DNA of 62,445 nucleotides from Bacteroidota bacterium (GCA_022571715.1 JACZXH010000007.1:1-62445), one strand, 5' to 3'. Positions 9,157-21,350 are shown, numbered from the stretch's first letter. The notes: generated by a model not told the origin, from the sequence alone. Program-made: numbers and translations.

Positions 9157-10116
9157 CTAAGCTATTTTCATAAGATACTCCCGAACATACTCCTCCACGC
9201 CATCTTCCAATGAATGAAATGGCTGTTCATACCCTATAGCCTTCAGTTTTGCCATATTTGCTTCAGTGAAATACTGATACTTATCACGAATGTCTTCCGG
9301 TGTATCAATAAACTCCATGTTTTCAGTTTCTCCCATTGCGCGAAAGATCACCCTGGTAAGATCTAGAAAAGTCCGTGCCTTTCCGCTTCCCAGGTTATAG
9401 ATACCCGGATCTTTACGGTGGTGCATGAGAAACAACATCACATCTGCAACATCCTTTGCATATACAAAGTCACGTCTTTGTTCACCATCTTTATATTCGG
9501 AGTTATGTGACCTGAACAATTTCATTTTGCCTGTCTTACGAATCTGATGAAATGCATGCCAGATAACTGATGCCATGCGACCTTTATGCTCTTCCCCGGG
9601 TCCAAAAACATTAAAAAACTTTAATCCTGCCCAGTAGAATGGCTTCTGGTCCTGCTTTAGCACCCATTTATCAAACTCATTTTTTGATTCCCCGTATGGA
9701 TTCAAAGGCTTGAGTTGCGGGATCAGCTTTTCATCGTCATCAAAACCAGATTCTCCTAATCCGTACGTAGCTGCGGAAGAAGCATATACGAGAGGGATTT
9801 GGTACTTTACACACTTTTCCCACATTGTTTTGGAATAATTCGTATTTAAACGCCACAGCAATTCCCTGTCAAACTCTGTCGTATCCGTACGCGCACCAAG
9901 ATGAAAAATAAATTCTACTTCATGCTGATTATTGTCCAGCCAACTAAAAAAATCATCGCGGTGAATGCGCTCTGCGATACGTTTTTGCTCCAGGTTATGA
10001 TTTTTTAACATACTACTGAACTCATCAACAGCTATTAATGCGTTAAAATTATTTTTGTTCAAGCTTCCAATCAAATAGCTGCCTATAAAGCCAGCAGCTC
10101 CTGTTATTACGATCAT
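9157..10116 (-). CDS. hldD: ADP-L-glycero-D-manno-heptose 6-epimerase
   Basis: Short-chain dehydrogenase/epimerase that makes the L-glycero-D-manno-heptose nucleotide used in LPS inner core. The 319 residues begin with the NAD(P)-binding motif TGAAGFIGS. They contain ASSAATYG, the catalytic Y-x3-K in NPYGESKNEFD, and FFNVFGPGE typical of the HldD/RfaD branch. gmhA, an earlier step of the same pathway, lies at 60.0 kb, which supports the assignment. It is convergent with clpX, and no clear terminator was seen in the 72-nt gap. Confidence 0.95.
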   Translation of the reverse strand: MIVITGAAGFIGSYLIGSLNKNNFNALIAVDEFSSMLKNHNLEQKRIAERIHRDDFFSWLDNNQHEVEFIFHLGARTDTTEFDRELLWRLNTNYSKTMWEKCVKYQIPLVYASSAATYGLGESGFDDDEKLIPQLKPLNPYGESKNEFDKWVLKQDQKPFYWAGLKFFNVFGPGEEHKGRMASVIWHAFHQIRKTGKMKLFRSHNSEYKDGEQRRDFVYAKDVADVMLFLMHHRKDPGIYNLGSGKARTFLDLTRVIFRAMGETENMEFIDTPEDIRDKYQYFTEANMAKLKAIGYEQPFHSLEDGVEEYVREYLMKIA

Positions 10117-10426
10117 ATACAGTCAGTTAAGTCAAAATTCAGAAATTATTTACAGGTAAATTCGTTTCGATATCATGTGCAGGTGGGCTCTTCGTTCAGA
10201 ATGACGGCTCCTCTTGTGGCGCAGCCTAAGTGCACTCTCGCACATTTGTCCCGATGGGATGTGTGGATTTACGATTATTATCATACAATTCAACGTTCAA
10301 TAGTGTCTGTTTTGTGGCATATTTTCGGCCCAATTTGTGTCTTATCTCTGCCATTTATGGTGGAATTGAATCAGGCTTTACAATCCATGGGCTTTAGCCT
10401 TAATACTTAAAACCCTAATCCTAAAT
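10117..10426. other. Intergenic region, no gene supported
   Basis: This 310-base spacer lies upstream of hldD and downstream of the DUF255 gene. A 77-codon open frame (10177-10410, plus) shows no recognisable protein features. A short TTCAGAATGACGG motif at about 10193 recurs at about 36453 as GGTCAGAATGACGG, suggesting a dispersed repeat remnant. No consensus promoter was found. Confidence 0.5.
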
Positions 10427-12532
<2,106 letters not shown>

Positions 12533-12590
12533 AAAATGTAGTCCGAACGACGAAATTACTAACAATTTATTTTTTAACTCTTCAAAAATT

Positions 12591-12598
12591 TATATTTG
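12591..12598 (+). promoter_or_regulatory. Putative -7 element upstream of the PTPS-family gene
   Basis: TATATTTG matches the Bacteroidota -7 box TAnnTTTG, 23 nt before the start codon. The -33 position carries only a T-rich sequence rather than TTTG, so support is partial. Confidence 0.4.
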
Positions 12599-12621
12599 CA
12601 TGAATATTTAATTCCGTACGA

Positions 12622-13041
12622 ATGGTTTATGTTAACAGAAAAGAACATTTTAATGCTGCCCACAAGCTTTCGAACCCCACCTGGAGCAAAGCAAAGAATG
12701 AAGAAGTATTCGGGCCCTGCGCAAATGAAAACTTTCATGGCCACAATTTTGACCTTTATGTGACTGTAAAAGGAATGCCTGATCCCGAAACCGGCTTTAT
12801 CGTAGATCTGAAAAAATTGAGCCGGCTTATACAGAAGGAAGTGATCGATCAGGTAGATCACAAAAATATTAATCTGGATGTACCTTTTATGCAGGGCAAA
12901 ATGGCCAGTTGCGAAATTCTTATTATAGAATTCTGGAAGATTCTTGAACCGGCAATAAAGGAAATCACGGATTATGGTACGCTGCATAAATTAAAACTGG
13001 TTGAAACGCCTCGGAATTTTGTGGAGTATTTCGGTGAATAA
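12622..13041 (+). CDS. 6-pyruvoyl-tetrahydropterin synthase/QueD family enzyme, PTPS-I/III-type motif
   Basis: Zinc-dependent enzyme of the PTPS/QueD (COG0720) family, 139 residues. The zinc histidines are H14 in NAAHK and the HGH pair in NFHGHNF. The active-site stretch C-A-N-E-N-F-H-G-H fits CxxExxHGH, not the CxxxHGH of typical QueD. In this family that combined motif is linked to enzymes able to make both 6-carboxytetrahydropterin (queuosine) and 6-hydroxymethyl-dihydropterin (folate). queE and folD are also in the window but about 26 kb away. I call the family with confidence and the exact reaction with less. Confidence 0.88.
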   Translation: MVYVNRKEHFNAAHKLSNPTWSKAKNEEVFGPCANENFHGHNFDLYVTVKGMPDPETGFIVDLKKLSRLIQKEVIDQVDHKNINLDVPFMQGKMASCEILIIEFWKILEPAIKEITDYGTLHKLKLVETPRNFVEYFGE

Positions 13042-13189
13042 TGGCTGATGTAAATATTTAGGTGGTGATTGTTTAATATTCCAAAATAATTTACCGAAAA
13101 CCTACATGCCGGCAGGCTGATCCTGGAGTTACTTAATCCATCACATTTCCTTTTATGAATCTCATATTACATAATCAACTTCTTAAAAT

Positions 13190-13421
13190 TTGATCTCAAA
13201 ATATGGTATAGTATAATAGACATACGGGCTAAATTGATCTTTTCTAATAAAGCTGGTGTAAAAGTATTAAAAGGAACAGATAGTATTCATAAATACTCCA
13301 GAGTACATCTAAAACAGATATCCGTATTACCACAGACATCAATGGATTAACCTAGCGGCTTTTGGAAAAAGAGGACTTTAATAATCTGGCTGAAGTAATA
13401 AATGAATATAATTTCTGCTAA
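13190..13421 (+). pseudogene. Possible gene remnant of unknown family
   Basis: This spacer holds two adjacent open stretches that read like protein. Frame 1 gives KAGVKVLKGTDSIHKYSRVH and ends near 13350. The other frame gives TDIRITTDINGLT, a TAG, then RLLEKEDFNNLAEVINEY up to a TAA at 13419-13421. One frameshift and one stop would break a once continuous gene. I cannot assign a family, and chance open frames remain possible. Confidence 0.25.
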
Positions 13422-13424
13422 ATT

Positions 13425-16400
13425 TCAAGGCCTGTTGTTAATTCTATAAACTGATATTGAATCGTTGTTGAACCCAATGATCGCATAATCATTTCCTGCC
13501 TGGTCTTTGATGATCTCAATTGATTTTGAGTTTCCGTTAATATAAAATTCCGAGTTCAGTTTTTGTCTGGTGTAATATCCTTTCTTATGATCTGAGATCA
13601 AGACTAAACCCGAACCAGAATCAAATCGAGGTGTCTCCGGTTCAGTATTGTAAATACCACCGACAATAACCAGATCCTCATAACCATCTTTATTTATGTC
13701 ATAAGTTGCAATATCCAAAATTGGGAAGAACTGTGCCTCAACTGGTAATGGGATTCGTTCAAACTTGCTTTCACCCAGATTTAGCAACAATACAGATTCA
13801 AAAGTAGTTACCTCACGCTGGTATGAACTGGCCAATCCTTCTCCAAATATATCTATGAGAGAGGCTCTGGCAAATGAGTCGTAGGTTGGAAATTTTTCAC
13901 GAATAAACGGCATTTGATCAGATGAACATTCTTTGCCTCTGAAGGGCACATAAGCTCCTTGATATTTGGTGCTTAGTACGATATCAAAGGTGCCATTAAC
14001 ATCGAAATCACTGGCAAATACCTTGAGAGGCTTATCACTTGATGCCTTATATTTAGTGTTAAGTCCAACATTTCCTACCACAAAGTCTGGCAACCCATCA
14101 TCATTTATATCAGTCTCTTTGACTGTATACCACCAACCTAATTCCTGATCCAAATTATTTTCCGTGGAAATTTCTTCAAACGATCCATGATTATTTTTGT
14201 AAAGACCAATTTTGGTCCATTCCCCTATGATCACAATGTCCCTCCAACCATCCCCATCAAAATCAGTGTGTATGATTTTATTGACAATGCCAAAAGACTG
14301 CAATTCGGGAAATACTTCTTTCGTGACATCCTTAAATTGCCCATTATCGTTTTCAAAAATATAAGATGGAGCAGCCTTAGGATAGTGCTGAGGTATTATC
14401 CTATTCCCAATGATGAGGTCCAGATCATTATCATTGTCATAATCAACTACACAAACAGTTTTGCCGCTATGGGTATAGTCATTGAAGAACTTATCTTTGG
14501 ATTTGGCGAAATTTCCCTGACCGTCATTTACATACAAACGGTCTCTGTAACTTTCCGAACCTGGTTCTTTTTCATTACCTCCGCTTACCACAAATAAATC
14601 TAAATCCCCATCACCATCAAAATCAAAGAAGATTGATTCCATATCCTCATAATAGGCATCAAGGTCAAATTCGTTATTTTTTACAGGCTCATAAGTTTTT
14701 CCATTCCAAATAAAGAGTTGCCCACTTTGACCTGAAGCTCCGCCTATGTACAGGTCGTCAATACCATCGCCGTTCACATCGCCCTTCGAAATGAAAGGAC
14801 CCAGCGTAGATTGCTTGTATGGAAGTAATTTCTCTTTTTCGAAATCATTGTAATCATTCTCCTGATGCTTAAATGCTAATCCCAGCTTAGAAGCGGTAAC
14901 TTTTTCAAATATAATTGACCGATCTTGTGCATTATTCACTAAAGTAAAAGAGGCGTCATATTCTTCAAACAAAACCACTTGATTTACCGCTACGTTGTAT
15001 TTTTCTTCGCTTTTACCTGACAGCCATTCAACACGCACTGTGTCTACCTCCTGGGCATCACCTAATCCAAAATGAGCCAGATTATCAACTGAAGATCGAT
15101 ACCCACGTACCCTTTTACTTTCTATTACTTGTTTTCTACCCTCATTTATTAAGGTTATTTTTGGGAAAGATTCACTTAGATTCCCTATTGTTTTCACATT
15201 CAGGTAATTCCCATTCTTATTTTCAACAGATAGATTCTTATAGAGAAAAGCTTCTTCATCTATATTGTTTATTACCAACTCCAGATCCCCATCATTATCC
15301 AGGTCTCCATATGCTGCACCATTTGAATATGACAAATCATCTATCCCCCAATCCCCGGATTTATCAGAGAATTTAAAATTGCCCTTATTTTCATATATAA
15401 TGTTCGGTAGCTTTTCAGTTGGCATCGCATAATATATTCGTTTCTTAACGTCAAGCGGTACGTCATTTTTAAATACTTGTTTGGCCAACGCTACAGCCGT
15501 TCTTGTGTCATTGTCGGTCGCGTACCTGCGATATCCGTTTGTAATGAATATATCCTTATTCTCATCATTATTAAAATCAACCATCAGAACTGCCCAACTC
15601 CAATTAGTTTTTGCCAAACCCGAGATGTGGGCGATATTCTTAAATTTATTGTTCCCGTTATTCAACTGTAATGAATTAAACATATACTGATAATGGTAGC
15701 CCAATTGATTCACAAAATAATCAAAACTCTTGCTATCCATTGTAGCCATCAATGTCTTATTTCGGTAATGGTCAGCTGAAGCCATATCTAGAACGAAGAT
15801 ATCTGTGTAGAGGTCATTATTAATATCAGCGATATCCACGCCCATTCCAGCAAAGGAAATCTGATTGGTCAGGGAGCTCGCGCCATCCAGAAATGTGCCA
15901 TCCCCTTGATTCAGGTAGATCGCATCAGGTAGATAATAGTCATTAGCGATATATATGTCCAACCAATTATCATTATTGATATCACTTATAACCAATCCAA
16001 GGCCAAAACTAGGGCTTAATAATCCCGCATTTTCGGTTATGTCATGAAATTTTCCATTGTCATTTCTATAGAGATGGCTGCTGCTCATATGTAGTAAAGC
16101 CTTATCTTGAGCCAATCTTTTATTAAATTCAATCGGGCCGAATCCATATAGGGGATTCTCATTTATCACAATGCAATCCAAATCCCCGTCTTTATCGAAA
16201 TCAAAAAATCCAGCTTGTGTACTGATGGAATTATCGGCAAGTCCATAATATTCCGCACGCTCTATAAAGGTTAGGTCGTGCTGATTAATAAACAGAAGAT
16301 TTTTTCTTTTTTCAGGTAGAAAAGGCCCCCCTTGACTGATGTAAATGTCTAACCATCCATCATTGTTGATATCAACGAATGTCACTCCGTTAGACCACCC

Positions 16401-16757
16401 TTTTCCTACATTTATTTGTGATTTTTCCGTTATATCTTCAAACCTAAGATTACCTTTATTTAAATATATTTTATTAGGAACTTGATTACCACAGAAAATT
16501 ATATCACTCAAACCATCATTATTGATGTCAGCAATGCCAACTCCTGCCCCATTATAGAAATAGTCGTAATCAAAAATATTCTCTTTGGTTTCAATATTTT
16601 CCAGTATTGAATTGGAAAAGTGAATTCCTGATTTCTCATTGTTTACTTTTTGAAATACACTCCTTTCGATAAGTGTATCATCAATTTTCTTATCAGGAGA
16701 GCAACTAATGATAAAAAAAAGTAATATCGGAATTGAAAAACTTTTCATAAATGACAA
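13425..16757 (-). CDS. VCBS/FG-GAP repeat lipoprotein with ASPIC (UnbV) domain
   Basis: Large cell-surface protein of 1110 residues. The signal peptide ends in a lipobox (FFIISC, Cys about residue 19). Many calcium-binding FG-GAP/VCBS motifs such as DINNDGLSDI, DFDKDGDLD and DFDGDGDLDLF occur in two blocks. Between them lies an ASPIC/UnbV segment (VRVEWLSGKSEEKYNVAVNQ, about residues 545-575). Such proteins form integrin-like beta-propellers and are common beside SusC/SusD genes in Bacteroidota; the ligand is unknown. It lies 190 nt after the sulfotransferase gene on the same strand. An internal ATG three codons in is an alternative start. Confidence 0.9.
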   Translation of the reverse strand: MSFMKSFSIPILLFFIISCSPDKKIDDTLIERSVFQKVNNEKSGIHFSNSILENIETKENIFDYDYFYNGAGVGIADINNDGLSDIIFCGNQVPNKIYLNKGNLRFEDITEKSQINVGKGWSNGVTFVDINNDGWLDIYISQGGPFLPEKRKNLLFINQHDLTFIERAEYYGLADNSISTQAGFFDFDKDGDLDCIVINENPLYGFGPIEFNKRLAQDKALLHMSSSHLYRNDNGKFHDITENAGLLSPSFGLGLVISDINNDNWLDIYIANDYYLPDAIYLNQGDGTFLDGASSLTNQISFAGMGVDIADINNDLYTDIFVLDMASADHYRNKTLMATMDSKSFDYFVNQLGYHYQYMFNSLQLNNGNNKFKNIAHISGLAKTNWSWAVLMVDFNNDENKDIFITNGYRRYATDNDTRTAVALAKQVFKNDVPLDVKKRIYYAMPTEKLPNIIYENKGNFKFSDKSGDWGIDDLSYSNGAAYGDLDNDGDLELVINNIDEEAFLYKNLSVENKNGNYLNVKTIGNLSESFPKITLINEGRKQVIESKRVRGYRSSVDNLAHFGLGDAQEVDTVRVEWLSGKSEEKYNVAVNQVVLFEEYDASFTLVNNAQDRSIIFEKVTASKLGLAFKHQENDYNDFEKEKLLPYKQSTLGPFISKGDVNGDGIDDLYIGGASGQSGQLFIWNGKTYEPVKNNEFDLDAYYEDMESIFFDFDGDGDLDLFVVSGGNEKEPGSESYRDRLYVNDGQGNFAKSKDKFFNDYTHSGKTVCVVDYDNDNDLDLIIGNRIIPQHYPKAAPSYIFENDNGQFKDVTKEVFPELQSFGIVNKIIHTDFDGDGWRDIVIIGEWTKIGLYKNNHGSFEEISTENNLDQELGWWYTVKETDINDDGLPDFVVGNVGLNTKYKASSDKPLKVFASDFDVNGTFDIVLSTKYQGAYVPFRGKECSSDQMPFIREKFPTYDSFARASLIDIFGEGLASSYQREVTTFESVLLLNLGESKFERIPLPVEAQFFPILDIATYDINKDGYEDLVIVGGIYNTEPETPRFDSGSGLVLISDHKKGYYTRQKLNSEFYINGNSKSIEIIKDQAGNDYAIIGFNNDSISVYRINNRP

Positions 16758-16947
16758 CTATTGTTAGTTAGTATAACCCACACTGTAAATTTATAAAGCA
16801 TGTTAGTGATCCCCCAATTGTCAGGTCAGATTTAGTATTTATTTTTAATTTTGCAGTGAATTATAAAAAAGAATCAGAACAGTTTCAAAATAATTTTATT
16901 TAAACTTTCCGGTCAGTTTTTTTCTTTTATTTGGATGCTGGTACATG

Positions 16948-17967
16948 CTAGTCCACTGAAAGTCTTGCTTTAATATTTTTTAATAATTCTTCCTGTTTCG
17001 AGCGCTTTTTAAGATCTGAAGGAGCTGCATTTTTACGTACTTCAAGCATCATTTCTTCGTTAGCCCGCTCAAATTCCCGCATCTGTTTTTCAGTAAAAGT
17101 ACCGTTGAGATTTTCGTGCACATGTATGTTGTTATAATTCAGGTCTTTTAGTACATCTCCAGCTATCAGATCAAAGAGCTTTATATCATTGACGGATAAT
17201 TCATTTACGTACATTCCATAATGATCTCTGATAATAGGCTTGGTAAGATTCTTCCACATTTGGCCTGAAGATGCCGTATTGATTGATTCCTGTGAATTAT
17301 AATACGCCAATATATCAGGACTGTATGGTAGATTCAGTTTGTTGCTGAGTGAATGCAAAACCTTCTCGGGTTCCCTTAGAAGCTGTTCGTATTTAATACT
17401 GAAAAACCGGTTCTTCCCTACCAGTTCCAGAACCTGACGGGCTTTTAGCTGTTCGTTTTTCCACTTGTGGGCTATGTGATAAATGTGTTTGGGGCCGACA
17501 ATTGCTTTTCTGAATGATGAAGCCACATCCCTTCCATCACGATACAAATAAATATAGAATGGCTTGATCCCATGCCTCTCCATATCAGAACAATAATAAG
17601 CATTATGCATGCTTTTACAACACCATATTTCGGCATTGTCCAGACGGGCTTTTATCTGGTACACGGCGCTTACGATTTCATAAATGTTATTTGTTCTGCA
17701 TTCCTTACGTATCTCGTCGGCATGCATTTCGATACCCCACGAAACGGGATTAGTGTTTACCAGGTCTGCAACATCGGTAGCAAGCTGTATGAAGTTTTGA
17801 GTCTTTTTGAGATTTCCGTAATAGGTTATCAGCGGGACAAATGTTTTCAGGATATGCGGAGGGTGCGGAGCAGATACCTGTTCAAACTGGTTCAATATTA
17901 ACCGAAGCAGATTCGAACCAGAACGCTGCGTACCAATAATTTGTATGGAATCGATTCTATTCATCAT
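16948..17967 (-). CDS. PAPS-dependent sulfotransferase family protein
   Basis: Probable cytoplasmic sulfotransferase of about 339 residues. The 5'-phosphosulfate-binding loop is seen in GTQRSGSNLLRLIL near the N-terminus, and the 3'-phosphate-binding motif in YRDGRDVASSFRKAI. The acceptor is unknown. The longest frame starts at a TTG (17973) overlapping the chrA stop; the ATG at 17967 is more likely. The overlap or near-overlap implies cotranscription with chrA. Confidence 0.85.
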   Translation of the reverse strand: MMNRIDSIQIIGTQRSGSNLLRLILNQFEQVSAPHPPHILKTFVPLITYYGNLKKTQNFIQLATDVADLVNTNPVSWGIEMHADEIRKECRTNNIYEIVSAVYQIKARLDNAEIWCCKSMHNAYYCSDMERHGIKPFYIYLYRDGRDVASSFRKAIVGPKHIYHIAHKWKNEQLKARQVLELVGKNRFFSIKYEQLLREPEKVLHSLSNKLNLPYSPDILAYYNSQESINTASSGQMWKNLTKPIIRDHYGMYVNELSVNDIKLFDLIAGDVLKDLNYNNIHVHENLNGTFTEKQMREFERANEEMMLEVRKNAAPSDLKKRSKQEELLKNIKARLSVD

Positions 17968-17969
17968 TT

Positions 17970-19157
17970 TCAAGTAAACAATAATCCTGCAACACCGAAA
18001 ATCAAAATTAAATACAAATAATTAATTTTAAACCGGATCAGCAGCAAAGCCGTAACCGCAGAAACTGCAAAGGTAAACCATACATTTGAAGATGCCTCAA
18101 ACAGAATAAATAAAGATGAAATAATGAATGAAACCACAACCGGTTTTAATCCTTCAAGTATGGCAAGCCAATACCTGTTATTAGTAGCCCGTCTGAATAT
18201 ATCCGCAATAAAAATGATGAGCATGGCCGATGGTCCGAAGATGGCCAGAGTTGATAAAAATGCTCCTGATATTCCTCCTATTTTATACCCGATAAATGTT
18301 GCGCTAACTAATATCGGCCCGGGCGTGATCTGTCCCAGTGTAATGGCATCCATAAATTCAGTAGAATTTAACCAGTGGTATTTTTCTACGATGATACTAT
18401 GGAGCATCGGAATCATGACATAGCCACCCCCAAACAGTGTCAGGCTTATTTTTGAAAAAACGGCAGCCAGTTTCAAGTTGATTACTTCAGAATTCTGGAA
18501 AACAAAAGTTAGTACTATTACAATCAGAAATACCAGATGCCAATACACCCTTCGCTTTCTTTTGGTAGTTGTGACCATCAACGATCTTGAATCCGGTATA
18601 TTTCTTAAAAAGAGTAAATACCCCATCAGGCCTCCGAACACCAGAGAAAGTATATAAAAAAAATATCCTGTAAAATACAACTGAATGGCTAGCGATGCAG
18701 CCAAAATGAATAACTGACGCCAGTCTTTCAAATTCTTTTTCGACATATTATAGCCCGCTGTAAGTATTATTCCCATAACTACCGGCAAAATACCCTGCAT
18801 AATACTCGCAACTTCAGGAATGGCGCCATACCGTAAATAAAAGTGGGTAAGTACGATCATCAGAAAAAATGAAGGGGTTATTACTGAAACCATACTCACC
18901 ATGGCACCTGGCCATCCACGCAGGCTAAAACCTATATAGGTTACCGTATTCACTGCTACCGGGCCTGGTAAAACCGAAGCAAGTGAAAATCCTTCGACTA
19001 TGATCTTATTCGAAATCAATTTATCCCGCTCAACAAGCCTGTCCTGAACCACAGAAATCAGTGCCGAATAGCCTCCGAATGAGGATGCCCCGACAACTAA
19101 AAAAGTTTTGATTAAATATAATAAAGATGGCTTGCTGTCAGATCCGGATTGTTCCAT
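17970..19157 (-). CDS. chrA: Chromate transporter family protein (two CHR domains)
   Basis: Polytopic inner-membrane protein of 395 residues. It has two homologous CHR domains: the first contains SSFGGYSALISVVQD and LASVLPGPVAVNTVTYIG, the second LFGGGYVMIPMLHS and LGQITPGPILVSATFIG. This duplicated layout is that of long-chain ChrA transporters, which export chromate in characterised cases; many homologues may move other anions such as sulfate. Its pairing with a sulfotransferase makes a sulfate-related role worth considering, but that is inference. Confidence 0.92.
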   Translation of the reverse strand: MEQSGSDSKPSLLYLIKTFLVVGASSFGGYSALISVVQDRLVERDKLISNKIIVEGFSLASVLPGPVAVNTVTYIGFSLRGWPGAMVSMVSVITPSFFLMIVLTHFYLRYGAIPEVASIMQGILPVVMGIILTAGYNMSKKNLKDWRQLFILAASLAIQLYFTGYFFYILSLVFGGLMGYLLFLRNIPDSRSLMVTTTKRKRRVYWHLVFLIVIVLTFVFQNSEVINLKLAAVFSKISLTLFGGGYVMIPMLHSIIVEKYHWLNSTEFMDAITLGQITPGPILVSATFIGYKIGGISGAFLSTLAIFGPSAMLIIFIADIFRRATNNRYWLAILEGLKPVVVSFIISSLFILFEASSNVWFTFAVSAVTALLLIRFKINYLYLILIFGVAGLLFT

Positions 19158-19276
19158 GGGATGCTAAAAATAAAGAATACCTCAAAAGAGACATACAAGA
19201 AACCATTTTAATTACCAAATTGATGTATAATTAATGGTTAGGAATAATTTGAACAAAAAGAAACCTGATCTGGTTG

Positions 19277-19470
19277 TGTCAAGATAACAGGCCTGTAAAA
19301 ACCATGACCGTTCCTGGCAAGCTTAATTAGCTCGCCTTGACCATTGGTAAATCGCAGAGTTTACTCTATGGACTACGAAATAGAACCTGTCCTCTGCAAT
19401 CTGGAAAACGCTCTGCTGTGTAAATGTAAACAACGAATCCGGTAAGTCGATTGCAAAGGTATTACGAAAT
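19277..19470 (-). pseudogene. Decayed 3' fragment of an arylsulfotransferase-like gene
   Basis: Read on the minus strand, this stretch encodes IDLPDSLF, then QIAEDRF, then ITNGQGEL and LARNGHGFYR in shifting frames. These match IELPDSLF, QFAEDRF, ITNRQGDI and LAKSDHAFYR at the C-terminus of the intact gene at 26095-27168. At least two frameshifts are needed, one being a missing C in the GGCCCTGT stretch. It lies in the same orientation as the intact copy, on the other side of the plus-strand island. The rest of the 19158-19838 spacer holds only a promoter and AT-rich sequence. Confidence 0.8.
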
Positions 19471-19615
19471 CAAATCCTTAAAACAATTGAATTTGATCCA
19501 AACCGGGCAATTCCTTTACCACCCATCCATCGTTTCCAGCATTAACTAAAATCAATGATTAAAAATCCTGATTAATAACGTCAAAGCTGTATAACCTCAA
19601 TTATTGATTTTTAAA

Positions 19616-19645
19616 TTTGGGATATATATATATTCCTTATATTTG
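19616..19645 (+). promoter_or_regulatory. Bacteroidota-type promoter of the kelch/TonB/DUF4249 operon
   Basis: TTTG at 19616-19619, an 18-nt spacer containing an alternating TA run, then TATATTTG at 19638-19645, matching TAnnTTTG. The start site would be near 19652, leaving a 5' leader of about 185 nt before the GTG at 19839. Confidence 0.65.
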
Positions 19646-19838
19646 GCTCTATACTTTATAAACGCTTGATTTTATTGAGATAATTATTTGACAATCAAGG
19701 TAATTTGTAAGTACGCCTTTTTGAAATAAATATTCACCCATCTCATCCAGTCATAGCTGGTTGTGTCCCTGGTGTAGATAAAGTAAATCGAAATCTAACA
19801 GATATGAATAAGCAAATTTAACTCTTAATTATAGATTT

Positions 19839-21341
19839 GTGAAAAGCAGGAAGTCCCATTGCTGGAAAGTATTCAACACCCATATCACATTAATATTAAT
19901 GTCAATATTTTATTTATTTGGGTGCACCAATGATGAGCCATTTTCTGAAATTGTTGTTATTCCCGAGCAGGTACTGCTGATTAGCGGGGATCGTGTTCGG
20001 TTATCCGGAAGGATTATTGCCAATGGTTCTTTAATAATTGTTGATCATGGATTTGAAATTTCCCTGACTGAAGAATTTAATACACCGCTCATTATTGCAT
20101 TAGGTTCAAGAACAAATCCTGGACGGTTCTTTGGTGATACGGGGGATCTTAAAATAAAAACATCATATTTTTGGCGTCCATTTATTCAAATGGGGAATGA
20201 AATACGCTACGGTGAATCCAGAACATTTTCAACCCTTACTCCATCCATTCTGGATTTTAATCCCAAACTAGGATTCGGAGGAATATTAATTACCATTGAG
20301 GGTTCGAATTTCACCGAAAATACCCAGGTTATCATTGATGGAAGAAATGCCCAAATCAAAGAGAGGATAATCGATACCAAAATAATAGCTATAGTACCTC
20401 CATTGGAAAACAACCGTTTTGCCAAAATAGAATTGATTGTTCAGGATAAGGAAATTTCACTTGAATTCAGTACGCTCTACGAATATGTAATAGGTACATG
20501 GGAGGAGTTGGGTATGTTTATTACCAACAAATACTATCATAGAACACTAAGTATGATTGTTGGTAATAAACTAATATTCGGATTGGGCCTGGAAAATTTT
20601 GTCCATAGTAACAGACTTTGGACTTATGACCTCGATACAGATAACTGGACCCCTCTGGAATTTCCTGGTACTGCGGTAAGTAGTCCCTTCAGTGCAGCGC
20701 CTTACTTTGGCGGAGGAAATATTGTTGACGATATCAGAACTGGCTTGCTCCTTAACAGTAATGAGTTCTATAAGTATGAGGAAAATCAGATTGTTTTTTT
20801 GGGTTTCACACCTTTTAAGCTAACACGAAGCATGGCATTCGTCTGGGACAACAAATTATATGTGTTTGGCGGTGAGCTTGAAAACAAGACAATCAATAAA
20901 ACAATTTACCAATATGATCCTGCTTCGGACGTATGGACCGAAATAGGCGAGGCTCCTGAAATGTTTGAGGCCGATTTTCCAAATTTTCAATACCAGGATG
21001 AATTATTCTTTATTGCTCCTGATGGCGTTTTATGGTGTTATAAAATCGAAAGCGGATTGTGGGAAATCCGATCAATATTTCCTTTGGGAATCGGAAGGAA
21101 TGGCATAAGTGAAGTTATTGGGAGCAAAGCATACATAGGGCTGTCAAGAGGTAACAAGTCATTAACTGAATATGATATTCTTCAGAACAGCTGGTTAAAG
21201 AAATCAGCTTTTGAAGGGGACTTTCTTGAAGAAACGGGAGGTTCCTGGGTATATGACGGTAAGCTTTACTTATTAAAAAATAAAAGGATTATCAATAGAA
21301 AGCCAATGATTTTGTGGAGTTTTTCTCCCGATGAATTTTAA
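19839..21341 (+). CDS. IPT/TIG- and kelch-repeat lipoprotein
   Basis: Surface lipoprotein of 500 residues. It starts with GTG and has a signal peptide with lipobox FYLFGC. An IPT/TIG Ig-like domain follows at about residues 130-215 (ILDFNPKLGFGGILITIEG). After it come kelch-type beta-propeller repeats such as DNKLYVFGGE and YQYDPASDVWTEIGEAP. It is the first gene of an operon and lies 9 nt before a TonB receptor. A ligand-capture role for that receptor is inferred from position only. Kelch/IPT proteins in Bacteroidota have no single known substrate. Confidence 0.85.
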   Translation: MKSRKSHCWKVFNTHITLILMSIFYLFGCTNDEPFSEIVVIPEQVLLISGDRVRLSGRIIANGSLIIVDHGFEISLTEEFNTPLIIALGSRTNPGRFFGDTGDLKIKTSYFWRPFIQMGNEIRYGESRTFSTLTPSILDFNPKLGFGGILITIEGSNFTENTQVIIDGRNAQIKERIIDTKIIAIVPPLENNRFAKIELIVQDKEISLEFSTLYEYVIGTWEELGMFITNKYYHRTLSMIVGNKLIFGLGLENFVHSNRLWTYDLDTDNWTPLEFPGTAVSSPFSAAPYFGGGNIVDDIRTGLLLNSNEFYKYEENQIVFLGFTPFKLTRSMAFVWDNKLYVFGGELENKTINKTIYQYDPASDVWTEIGEAPEMFEADFPNFQYQDELFFIAPDGVLWCYKIESGLWEIRSIFPLGIGRNGISEVIGSKAYIGLSRGNKSLTEYDILQNSWLKKSAFEGDFLEETGGSWVYDGKLYLLKNKRIINRKPMILWSFSPDEF

Positions 21342-21350
21342 ACTAATTCA

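Noticed and set aside
10177-10410. 77-codon plus-strand open frame between hldD and the DUF255 gene
   Set aside because: No recognisable motif, and it overlaps a dispersed repeat-like motif.
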